64,000 bases of DNA, taken from Otis tarda. Taxonomy: Eukaryota; Chordata; Aves; Otidiformes; Otididae. A program made the position numbers and the translations under genes. The notes below the pieces were generated by a model. It did not search any database. It saw only the letters and a list, made by a program, of their open reading frames with translations, and was not told the origin of the DNA. The stretch's first letter is position 1, and every line of letters starts with the position of its first letter. The DNA is taken from NCBI GenBank assembly GCA_026413225.1, contig CM048557.1, forward strand, positions 47,685,371 through 47,749,370. Reading direction: 5' to 3'. This document shows, piece by piece, positions 23,581 through 34,662 of the stretch.

Positions 23581-26079
23581 ATATCCCGTGTACCAAATTC
23601 CTTATCTGCTGGAGTTCCTCAGGGAGGCAGCCATAGCAGCTAACCCCTTCCCAGCATGCAAGGGTATGCATCTGTATGTTGAAGAGCTGAGGAGATAATG
23701 TTACAGAAGGAATTGATTAGAAGTAATTTGCCAGGGGAAGGGAGCTGTGTTGTAAGCTGTCAGCAAGTAATGAAGCAAGGATGCCAATTGACAGGTGGAC
23801 CAAAGCCTTTTGGGTAGGAGGGAGGAGGAAATCGGTTCCAAGATGTGATCGCTCTAATTGAGCCTGTGAAGAGATAAATGGGGAAAGTTTGCAACAGCTG
23901 GAGACTGCTCTAAAGGAAAACTTTGAGGGTTTGTTATCCTCTCAGGAGGTCTTTAGTCACCCTGGTGATGCCTCTAGCAGACATTAACAGGGGAAAAAAA
24001 AACAAACAGTGAAACCAACACCAAAGTCAAACAAAAGCCCCCAAGCAAAAGGTTCCAGACATATGGGGGGAAAAAAGAAATAAATATTGGTGGTGAAGTT
24101 CTTTGAACTGCCACTTGAAAAGAACTTTAAGTACATATCTGAACACTGCTGAGATGCCATGGTTACAGGCTCTGTATAAAAATTTCAGTAGTTATAAAGA
24201 AATGTGTATTGGTCACCAGGAACAGTAGTGTTGGACCTGGGTTTTTGGGGCACGCAGGCACTTCTGCAAGACAGTTTTCCTGTGTGTCCACTAGAAAGGT
24301 GTGGAGAAAGTTTGATGGTATGCTTAAGTGTAATGGCTTTGAAATGAGAAGGATGATTATGTGATGGCCTGCTTCAGAAGCAAGAGGAAAAAAAAAACAA
24401 GTGTGGAGAAAGCTCATCATCATTATGAATTTTTTGTCCCCCTTGATATTCAGCTGACTACTTATTTATTTATTAATTTATTTGTCTGTCCGTCCCCCCC
24501 CCAATTTAATCTCATTACTCCTAGCTGTTCCTTTTTGGTGCCGTTGTTGAAAGTTTATCTCCTTTCTCACTATAGGCATCTTTTATATATATATTCTACT
24601 ATTCTACATATTAATTATCTTTTTTTTTTTTTTAATCTCATATTATCAGTCAGTCCTTTTAGTTCTGGATAATTTATACCGGAGCAGAAAGAGAGGTGGA
24701 GTTAGCCAACACTTCTGTCTGTCTGTCTTCTCAAATTTAAATAAGTTAATATGTTGAGTTCAAGTTAATGCAGAAAAATGTTTCAGCATTATTGACATTG
24801 ACACACACCCTGGTGTTGACTGGCTTATTTGTTTGTATAGTGGTGGCAGGCAAAAGACCCTCTTTGTATCAGTATTCCCTTGGGCCACTGCTGAACAAAC
24901 AAATGACTAATTGTAATTGCTTATTGGAGATACTACCCTGTAATGTCAAATTGGATGCAAAAGAATATACTAAGGAACAGGAGGAAAAGCAAAGGAAAAA
25001 TGGGAGCTCTAGTACTAATATTGTGTGCCTGGAATCAAGAAGAATTTTATTTCAGAGTATTAGGCTGTATTTTTAAATATAAATATCTTTGGATTGTATT
25101 GCAGTAGTCTCTAGAGAGCCTAATCAATGACCAACCTTAAGTGCTATACACACATAACTAGGAACTTCCGTGCACTGTTCTCTCTGATAAAATGCTACTT
25201 AACCGACCCATCATTTCATAACTCACTTCTCATGGGTCTTGTTAAAGATGTATGTCATGAGAGAAGATCTGCAGTAGAAAATATTGGGATTATTCTTTCT
25301 GCATACAAAGGTTAGTGTGGAAGTAGGAATAAACATGAGTGCGAAAATGTATGATGCCAATGTTGATAGAGAAGTATATGGAAGCCAGTTTTGCTGTTTT
25401 ATTGATGGAAGCTGCTACTTTAGCCTTTCCCCTTCTAATAAAAAGAATACGTTTGCAGTAAGAAGCATGCTAAAATGCAGTGTCTTGATTTATGTAGCAC
25501 TTTGTGGTGGAAACCTCCATATCTGAAAGTAAGGCTGGAGCGACAATATAAATTCATGCTCTTTTGTAAACTTCTTAAGCAAGATGCTGGTGTTTTGTTA
25601 AAAGTGTGGAGGTAGAGGAGGGCTCGTGTTTTTGTTAGGCAAGTGGGTATACTTACCACAGTCATGGGAGCCTGATATATGTGCTTTTGGGAATTTATAT
25701 TTAATCTTCTTTTAACCTGATATTATCTTGGTATGGTTTATCTTGATTCCTTAGTTTCTATGAAGTTGATCCTAAGAAGCATATAAAAAAATTCCAGTAC
25801 TTTTCTACCCACCAAACAGCTTGTTTTTATCATGTTGCATATGGAAAACAAGTGAGTCCACCATCTGCAAATATGGTACGAAACAGTTAACTATTCTTAA
25901 TGGTTAATAATTAATTATTCTTGAGACACCAACTCTTTTCACCAGTGGTTAAGAGACCTGCCCTTTTCTGAGTCCTTGCTGACTGAATACAGAAATGGAT
26001 ATACACAATAGTTGTTATCATGCCCAAACTCAGTGTGGTCATAGTTGCTCAATGTCTAGACAAGTTGATCTTCTATAAG

Positions 26080-26133
26080 GAGACTAAAGTAAGTAAGACT
26101 AAAGACTAAGTAAGACTAAAATAAGTAAAACTT
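26080..26133 (+). repeat. Short imperfect tandem (AGACTAAAGTAAGTA-like units)
   Basis: Three to four imperfect units built from GACTAAA and AAGTAAG words. Confidence 0.6.
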
Positions 26134-27187
26134 ATTTTGGCATCCACTAGCATAAAATATCTGTTCTTTTCTCTGTAAGGCATTACTTCTACGCTCTGCT
26201 TGATGTAGTTTAGCTGTAGATACAGCAGTGCAAGTTAACTTGCACAGGACAACTTTAAACTCCCTCACAGCGTGCAGCCACTTGACCGAACTCAGAAGAG
26301 AGGATTGTACATCTTTTGCATTGTTTGATTTCTAGGCTTTTTCTACCGGATTGTCTAGCTGCTGTATATGTGCTAGTGATTCTTCAGTTTCCTCTTGTTC
26401 TACTGTGACAGTAATTGGTTGCTGATAGACTATGCCTAATGCCAAAATAACTGGATAGAAAAGTCTATTACACTGCTCTGCTGTGTGTAGTGTGAATCTG
26501 CTCTAGCAGTATTATGTGAGGATTGCCTTGAAAGAGAAAGATCCATCCCATGTGCTTGTGGAATACATTGTCACAGAAGAATGTTATTGATGAAGTTCTT
26601 ACATATTCTGTAACAGGTGAAAAATTTCAGTAGTAGTGACTTCAGTTTTCAGTTACTGTTCTTCCCCAGTATTTCCTCACTATAATATGTTACAAGAGGT
26701 ACTATATTTCAATATGAATGAAGATGCAGGTAGATACTGCCTTTAAGTGCTGCAATGGGCATGGTTTCTTTTATAACTAAATATACTTGAATTAAGTCAC
26801 TGACCTGAGATGAATTGCTCTAGATCTACGCTTGTTGCAAGGTCAGAATGACATTCCCTTCCCTTATGTTTGTGACCTTACTGTTCTGTTGTGCCAATTA
26901 TTGTCACCTTATCAATTCAGCGTGTTATGACTTCATGGGAAAATCAAATGGAGAAAATAAAAGCTGGACACTCCTGTTTAAATATAAATAACTTTGAGGA
27001 TTAGAAACAGTGACAGGGAAAGTGATTGTATATAAAAAAAGAAATAAATTGATGTACAAGTGTGTTAGTACTTCAAAGTTTTCCCTGTATGGAAGCCACT
27101 TTTCAGAATAGCCTGTGAACCTCTGAACAGAGAAAAATGAGCCCACAGAACAGCCTGTACTTCTGAGACTAGTGAAAGAAAACTGGC

Positions 27188-27202
27188 TTTTTTTTTTTTT
27201 TT
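27188..27202 (+). repeat. Poly(T) tract, 15 T
   Basis: Uninterrupted T run, seen directly. Confidence 0.9.
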
Positions 27203-27410
27203 AATTTACATTCTGCTCTAAGTATGCATTCCAATATATTTAGTAGTACTAAAGGGGAGATATAGCTGTCAGAATGACATGTTGGAAGGACTTCCCTGAA
27301 GAAACCATAGCTCCCAAGGGCTTTGCGGGTATCTTGTAACAGCGTTCTCTTACGGAAAAGCAGAAACAATTCTGTAGCAATCTTATTCTCTAGAATAAGA
27401 TTTTAAAATA

Positions 27411-27662
27411 GAGGTTTCAAAATAGAGGGAGGTAGATTTAGATTAGATATTAGGAAAAAAATTTTTACAATGAGGATGGTAGAACACTGGAACAGGTTGC
27501 CCAGAGAGGTGGTGGAAGCCCCATCCCTGGAAACATTCCAGGCCAGGTTGGATGAGGCTCTGAACAACCTGATCTAGTCAGGGATGTCCCTGCTCCTTGC
27601 AGGGGGGTTGAACTAGATGACCTTTGAAGGTCCCTTCCAACCCTAACCCTTCTATGATTCTA
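27411..27662 (+). mobile_element. CR1 LINE 3' fragment
   Basis: Begins at GGTTTCAAAATAGAGGGAGG, a word also present in the CR1 at 50.2 kb. It continues through GAACACTGGAACAGGTTGCC, the AACCTGATCTAGTCAGGG end of ORF2 and the 3' UTR, ending in a single TTCTATGATTC. Only the last 250 bp of CR1 are present. Confidence 0.93.
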
Positions 27663-28320
27663 ATAAGGAGAACAAAGGAGCGGAGTTGTGAGTTGTATTT
27701 GGGGCAGAATGCCAAAATCTGAAGAGTCGGCTTAAAGCTCCAAGTACACTATATGAGAGAGACCATTTGACTTCATCAGAATGGCAGAAAAGATCAGATT
27801 AATCAGATTAATGAACTAGGTGTCTAGGTCCATTCCCACAAAAAGGAAAACACTTTTCTGGATTTGCAAGAAAATAGGGCATTATGGTATACAGAACACC
27901 AGTAGCACTTGATGTGTTTCGTGAAACAGTTACCTGATTGTATGGCTCAGGAGCAGGTTCTACTGTTTGAACTAAGTGGTTGATCTTGGAGCAGGAACTT
28001 CTCTTTATGTTTTCAGGCCCTTAAGTTGATACAGTAACTCTTGCAGGCCCTGAGACTGAAAGTGATTTCCCGAGTTGTCACAAGGGGAGATCTATTTTTA
28101 AGAGGGATATCAACGAGAGCACATGTGAAGGGAGGAAATTCTTTCTAGGATAGAAGAAATATTAAGATCTGAGAGCATACATCACACTGTGGCACTTTGA
28201 TCTTCAATAAATAGAGTGAGGAGTTGTGAGATACTTGGAGAGAAAGTAGGTGGGGGGAAAAAAAGCCAATGAAAATGTTATTAATGGGATATTATGACTG
28301 GGAAAAAAAATGCAAATGCT
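27663..28320 (+). other. NRXN3 intron, unique sequence between two CR1 copies
   Basis: No exon or repeat seen, apart from a direct repeat of ATCAGATTA near 27796-27812. Confidence 0.5.
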
Positions 28321-29612
28321 GTGCCTACTAGAGAACTACAGGCTAGTCAGCCTAACACCAGGTCCTGGGAAGGTTACAGAGCAAATTCACCTAGAAGCTA
28401 CCTGCAAGCACATGAAGGACAAAAAGCTAACTTAGAATAGCCCACATGGATTTACTGAGAGCTGACTATGCTTCATTGACCTCATTGTCTTTTACAATGA
28501 CACTGGCTTTGTAAACAACAGGAGTACAGGAGATGTTCACTTTGACTTCTACAAAAGCTTTGATATAGTCTCCTGCAATATCCCTGTGTCCTAACTGGTG
28601 AAATACAGGCTAAGTAAGTGGATGGTAGGAGAGATGGGAAATTGGCTCAACTGCTGGTTTGGAGGGTTGTGCTTAGTGGCAGAAAGTTCAACAGGCAGCT
28701 TATGACTAGTGATGCCCCTCAGGGGTTGATGCTGATGCCAGTACTGTTTAACATCTATGCTGATGACCTCGGTGATCAGACAGAGTGCACTCTCAGCCAT
28801 TTTGCGTATGACCAAACTAGGGGCAGTCATCAATGAGCTGCAATTGAGAGACCTCAACAGGTTGGAGAAACGGAGCCGTCATGAATCTAGTCAAGTTTGA
28901 CAAAAGCAAATGCCAAGTCCTATATCTGGGATGGAGAATTCCTGTGCAACAGGGCAACAGGCTATGTTCTATCTGAATAGAAGCAGCAGCTGTGTATAAA
29001 AGATGGATAACCATTTGAATTTGAGTCAGCAGTTGTGCCCTTATGGCAAAGAGAGTCAACTTCATAGTGATCTGCCTTAGCAAGTATGCAGCCGGCAGGT
29101 TGAGGGGATGGATTCCTCTTCTCTAGTCAGTACTTATGAGACTATATCTGGACTACTGCGCCCAAATTTGGGCTTCATAGCAAGAAACAGGTATCGAGGG
29201 TGAAGCAAATCTGGCAGAAAGCTACCAAGGTAGTGAAGGTGCTGGAAAACATGACTTATGAGGAGAGTATGAGAGAACAGGGTTTGTTCAGCCCTGAAGG
29301 GAAAGAGGGAGAAAATACTATTGTTGTATTTAACTACCAGACTAGGACTTTATAGAGAAGACTCTTCTTGGAGACCCACAGCGACAGCATGAGAAGTAAT
29401 GGGCGCAAAATGGAATGTGGAAAATTGAGATTTTAAATAGTAGGGTGGTGAAACACTGGAACTGGCAGTCAGCAGAGGAGTTGTTGAATGTCCTTTCTTT
29501 AGGATATTGAGAAATCGACTGGAGAAGTTCCTAAGCAATCTGATCTCATCGGCCTTGCTTTGAGAGGGAAAACTACATGACCTCTACAGGTTCCATCCAA
29601 TTATTTGATAGT
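28321..29612 (+). mobile_element. Old, 5'-truncated CR1 LINE with reverse transcriptase remnant
   Basis: Starts at GAGAACTACAGGCTAGTCAGCC (the CR1 NYRPVSL region). Diverged equivalents of the whole RT core follow. The catalytic FNIYADDL is still legible at 28747-28770 (YADD at 28756-28767). The CR1 C-terminal landmarks and a worn 3' end (ACATGACCTCTACAGGTTCC) come next. Many stops and frameshifts break the frame. The divergence from the 17 kb and 50 kb copies shows an older subfamily. The element is dead. Confidence 0.88.
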
Positions 29613-32600
29613 TCTTTATTTCTACGCACTTGTGGTGAGAAGGCCTACATGTTCTCTGTTTTCTATAGGAGTATGAAGTTATGGCTTCTGATGGTTGAAC
29701 CATCAGCGTTATTCAGTGCTGCCAGTTCAACTTCAATGCAAGGTGCAGGCATTGGAAGTTACTTTTCATCCATACTCTACTGTTGTTACATCACATTCAA
29801 AAGGATGCTTGTAAAAGACCAAACATAAATGATCAAAGTTTGAAAACTAGGGTTTATAACAATTTCATGTTTCTTTCCTTCTCACCTTCCAAAAAAGTCA
29901 GGAGGTAAGTGATTGTGTGCTACTTGCATGCCTCTCTAGCTGTCACCTATAGACCTCTGTAGGATGCAAGTGCTGCAGTTTGAGGAAGAATAAGTGACCC
30001 TTAACGCAGGGCTTAAGAGGCATTCCAGGCCTCGAGATGAAAGGATGAAGAACAAATCCTCTGTATTATTGAAGCATGTGAAAAGCATGAAAGAGATAGA
30101 GGTAAATCAATAGTTTGCATTTACAGCACAGGAGAGGAAAAATAAAGATATACTGGGATTTATTTTTCCAGCTTATTTGAGAGAGACTTTTTTCCCCTTT
30201 AGGGAGCACAGAACTAAGCTTTCTGTAGAATTGTATGCCTTTGGTGCCCTGTAAGGTGTACCCGAAAGAGAACTCTTCTCTGTGTTTTCTCACAAATAAA
30301 TGATTTAGTAATTAAATACTTTATTGGAACTACAGCTGGCAGTTCATGATAAAGTAGTAGAGACTGAAACTAAAATATTGAGGTTCAGTGCTTGCAGAGA
30401 TGGAGATTAATATATACTTGAAATATGAGTGAAGGAAATATTTATCAATTTTAATCAAAGTTTCTCACTGGGAGTAGGAGATGAGGTTAAGAGGACATGA
30501 CCTACCCATGTTTCTTCAGCCCTATTCATTTAACTTCTCTCTCTAAAACTTCTTAGCAATACACATTAAATACCATATGGTTCACTCACTGCTCTAGGAA
30601 GTTCCTTCTCCATATCTAGATAGGTGTTTGGGTAGCACCTGTTACTGGTCTACCTTAGCACTGTGTGATGATATAGTGCATTACCTTTTAATATAATTAT
30701 ATAGATTCATTTCAAAGGCAAGCAAGTTAAATTCCTCCTGTTAGTTTGTATAGGCCTTCTTCAAGAATAGGAAATTCCAAGGCATTTAAGATTAAATACT
30801 GTATACAAGTGCAAAAATGTAGTATTAAAGTGTAATTTAAAATGTATGAGAAAAGACAATAGCCACGTTTATGAGGATTTTATGGATGTTATCTGTAATA
30901 TTCATAGAAACTTATTGCTGTCTGCCTGAACTCACCTAATACTTTCAAAATGAACTGTAGGGAAATCACGGTGATATTAGATCAACGTGATCAGCTTGCA
31001 GCCCTTTTATTATCCTCACTTGTACAACACATGCTATTGCTCAGTGCAACTGAAGGCCACAGACTCAGGGCCTCTCAGGTGATATGTTTTAGTCTAGATA
31101 GCAACTGCTGAACTTCTCAGGAAACTATAGTGATGAAAATAATTATACAGAGTGGCTGAATATCAAAAGTTGTAAGAGTTCTTGGTCGCCTCTGCCAGAG
31201 GGAAGAAGTGTTGCATTTTTTTTCAGGGCAAAATGCCTCATGCAATCCATATTTGATGGTGATGTGTTCATTGTGGTAATTGGAATAATTGGAATATCTT
31301 ATTAACCCAGTACAGTTGAGGCTGTGGTGTTCCATGCCTATGTCACCTTGCTCCTCTGGATAAGGCCCAGGTGCAGCTTTGCCACTGAATCTCATGGTAG
31401 GAGCTGTTGCTGTGTGTAGCTGTAAGATGGAGGCTACTCCAGTCTGGTGTAAAAACTGTGATGTTGAGGTGCTTTTTAGTGAAATGATAATAAAGGACTA
31501 GAGTGGGTGGCTTTTGTGGTTAAACTTCCTCTTTTCCCTTGGAAGAAGGGTAGCCAGGCATGGGAGATTAGATGTCTCCCTTGAGTGATGTGATGTTTGT
31601 AATTGAGATAGCAGAGGACACCGGGAAAGAACTGGTACTAAAGACAAAGCAAACTGGCTGAAGGGAACAAAGTCCTAGGTTAAGGTGAGCAAGTTATTCA
31701 GAATCACTCTGCTTTTTCTCTCCCCTGCTGATTTTCTTCAGATACAGTTGTTCTTGCATGATTACAATCAGTATATCGAAATAAACGCTTTATAGAGTAA
31801 GGTAAAAGGAGTTGCTGGCAAGACTGTAAATCCTCTCATGGAACAAATGATAACTCAACTCAAGAGCCCTTTTGTCCTGGGAGTGCAGGAAGGATATAAA
31901 TTCTCTGAAACTATCTGTCAGTTGGAATTGCTCTGCATTCATCATGCCAGCCCTCTGCATCATTCATGCATGTCATAAGAGACTAAAGAATTGGCACTTC
32001 ATGGTGAGAATGATTAAACAACCATTACACTTGTCTTTTACTCTGGCATGGTACATTTTAACAGCTTGCCTGTATAATGCTCACACATGTCCACCTCTCC
32101 TAATGGTGGCTGTCCTTTCATGGTGGCAAGAAGAGGAGGCAATAGCAAGAAAAACTTCATATTGTTTGCAGAATAGCTTGTATGCTGTATTGCTAGCTCT
32201 GGATGCTTTATTGTTTTTACACTCTGACTATGTGACCTTGGGGAACATTAGAGAGCCTTGGGAATGGTGAGCTTCTATAAATGCATTTCTTCTTATCACT
32301 GGCCTTCCAGTAGTTGTGAGGGACAATGTCATATTTGAGGTTAAGTCAAAAAGCTTAGAACTCTGAGTTTGTTTCCTTGGTAGACCAAACCAGCCCGATT
32401 TAGTTCTAGAAGACTAGGCTGGGTCTACAATTGCAAGCAGCGTGAGAGTGGGTTTTAAGAATGAAGTTTAGTACCAAGGACCTGAGATCTATACTATAGG
32501 TATTTTACTTCTCAAGTTTTACTTTGGACTAGCTCTAGTCTGGTCCTTTAGACTAATTACTTGTTAACAGCTGGATTGCATCTTCCAGTTTAATTTTATT

Positions 32601-32764
32601 TGAAAGGAGTCAAGCTGGTGTACTCTGAGACTGCACTGATGTGACCCAAAGCATGGCAAGTGATGATAGATCAAGGTGTTTATTTTGAAAGCACGCTGCT
32701 GAAACACTAATGGCTAGCAAAAGGTTTAGATTTCTGAAAATCTGCTTCCTATTCTGAGGAGGCT
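29613..32764 (+). other. NRXN3 intron, unique sequence
   Basis: No exon recognised. The 132-codon plus frame at 31872-32270 has no recognisable domain and no splice context, and I read it as chance. Confidence 0.5.
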
Positions 32765-32785
32765 CCCCCTCACTAAACAAAACCA
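32765..32785. repeat. 21-base identity with the terminus of the 63 kb LTR
   Basis: The string from the C5 run through ACTAAACAAAACCA is identical, over 21 bases, to 63949-63969 at the outer end of the LTR at 62854-63977. Upstream similarity is weak. It may be a terminal LTR scrap, or coincidence. Confidence 0.35.
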
Positions 32786-32787
32786 GA

Positions 32788-32870
32788 GCATATTCCCAAC
32801 TCTGCTGCTAATTTCGTGTGTGAGATTTGGTAAAACTCTTACTTTCTGGGGCGCTGATTAATATCTAATA
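32788..32870 (+). repeat. Possible ancient MIR-type SINE remnant
   Basis: CCCAACTCTGCTGCTAATTT, GTGTGTGAGATTTGGTAAA and CTCTTACTTTCTG parallel the MIR order (CTCTGCCACTGACT, GTGTGACCTTGGGCAA, CACTTAACCTCTCTG). Diverged, by-eye call. Confidence 0.4.
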
Positions 32871-33849
32871 GCCAGTATTTCTGGCACAATTCTTTTTAGC
32901 ATTCAAGCCTGAAAACTTGAGTTTGATCTCCTGCAGTAAAGACTATAAAAGTAAACTATTTTCTATTTTAATACTTATGACTAAGGATATGTGAAGAGGT
33001 ATGTAAGCAAGAATGAAAGATTATCTACATTTAAAACAAACAAAACCTTGTAGTCTGCAAACTGGCCACACAAGATGTTATGCTATTTAAACTTGAAGTG
33101 GCTAAATGAAACGGAGAGAGCAGTGGTTGTCTTTGTGGCTTTGTTTTGTTTGTTTTCCTGATAATTTATTTGCTTTAATGATATAAACCATAGTTTCAGG
33201 ATCAAAACTAGAAAGATGTTCTTTGGAAGAGAGTTGGATGGGCTGAGATCAATAGGAGCAGTTTGGCCTCCATCCATCCTGAGCCATATCTAGGCCATTT
33301 TGTTACCATTCAGATTCTGTAAAACTGTAGTGAACTAACATCCCTGTTCTTCCTCCAAGCCCTGAATGAGCTATGAATCCTGCTGTGCTTCTCATTGCTA
33401 ACGTTAATGCTCTATGTATCCAGCTCCTCTGGCATGCTGCCTTCTGGGCTTCTCCAAGGACATTGTCTCTGTGTGCTCTTTTATCAGGAAATATCAAGAA
33501 ATAAGAAATTGCATCCAGGTTACAGCTCCTCTTTGGCAGCAGAATGCAACTAAGAAATACCTCCATCTACTGAATTTAGTCACGGTCACACCTAATGAAG
33601 TCTCTTTCCAGGTGGTGGATAACTTCAACCCCAGTAAACATGTCCTGCAAGGGTCACAATAACTGGGCAGTTTTCTGGGTACTTTTACCCAGCAAATTTC
33701 TTGTTTCAGTTGTTGTGTTCGTAATTTCTTTTGATCTCTTCTTCTGGTGCGTTGTGGTTTGAAGCCTTTTGTCTTCCTGTAATGAAAGTTCTACATTTGT
33801 TATGAGCAGTATGTTTTCTTTGTAAGATGTTTTTCATATTCCATGGTGT

Positions 33850-33882
<33 letters not shown>

Positions 33883-34159
33883 CCTAAAGGAATTGTCCTT
33901 GTGGACCTTTCCTAGATTGACATCTGTCATCTGACTGCCTAAAACTAATAGGGCTGAATTTGATGACACAACTGGTCTTTTTATTGAAAGAGATGACTTA
34001 AGGGCTGAGGGTGGTGGTATGATAAAAGTCTGCAAGGCAAGGTTGACACTGAGAGGATAGAAATAGGGACAGATTTACTATGCCTTCCAGTATAAGAACT
34101 AGGGAACATGTCATGTATTTAGCAAAAGCAAGTATGACAAAGGTGTTTCTTCTTTTCTT
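32871..34159 (+). other. NRXN3 intron, unique sequence
   Basis: No exon recognised. It contains the A27 run at 33854-33880. Confidence 0.5.
33854..33880 (+). repeat. Poly(A) tract, 27 A
   Basis: Longest homopolymer in the window. It is not preceded by AATAAA within 40 bases, so a retrocopy tail is not supported. Confidence 0.92.
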
Positions 34160-34662
34160 GGGCTGAAGGAGACCTTAGGAAGTCTCTAGTCCAAACCCCT
34201 GTTCAAAGCAGGGTCAGCTCTGAGGTCAGATTAGGTTGCTTGGGGTATTGTGTAGTTAGACCTTGAAAACCTCCACACACAGACTCCAGAATCTCCTTGG
34301 GCAACTTGTTTGACTGCCTGTCTGTCCTTGTGAGGAGAAAGCTTTCTTCCTTCTATCAAGTCAGATTCTCACCCTGCATCCTGTTCTCCAGCTGTGCACC
34401 ACTGTCTTTTTCTTCTCAATAGCCTCCTTGCAGGTGCTGTGAGGCTGCCCTTAGGTCCCCTTGGAGTTGTCTCATCTTCAAGCTGAACAAGCCCAAATCC
34501 TTTGGTCTTTCCTCACAAGGGAAGCACTTCAGCCACCTAACTGTCTTTGTGGCCCTTCACTGAACCTGCTCCAATTTGTCAATCCAAAACTAGATGAACT
34601 ATTCCAGATGCAGTCTTACAAGCACTGAGTAAAGGGGAATAATGTCTTCATCTGTTAACAGG
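34160..34662 (-). mobile_element. CR1-type LINE 3' fragment, older subfamily, minus strand
   Basis: On plus it reads as the complement of a CR1 3' end: AGTCTCTAGTCCAAACCCCTG, GGGCAACTTGTTTGACTGCC, CATCTTCAAGCTGAACAAGCCC and CCTTTGGTCTTTCCTCACAAG. These are the usual CR1 landmarks in reverse order. The 3' octamer repeat is worn away. Much diverged. Confidence 0.85.

Larger units (their letters stand above)
23581..27410 (+). other. NRXN3 intron, unique sequence
   Basis: No exon recognised. It includes TTTA-rich microsatellite at about 24462-24484 with a following C8-9 run, T runs at 24620-24633 and 27188-27202, a CTGT microsatellite at about 24714-24728, and a short AAGTAAGACT-type tandem at about 26080-26133. 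Confidence 0.55.

Noticed and set aside
31872-32270. 132-codon plus-strand frame (MSWECRKDIN…)
   Set aside because: No known domain, no acceptor/donor pair, ordinary intron composition; chance frame.
33854-33880. A27 run as a retrocopy tail
   Set aside because: No AATAAA before it and no recognisable mRNA-like sequence upstream.
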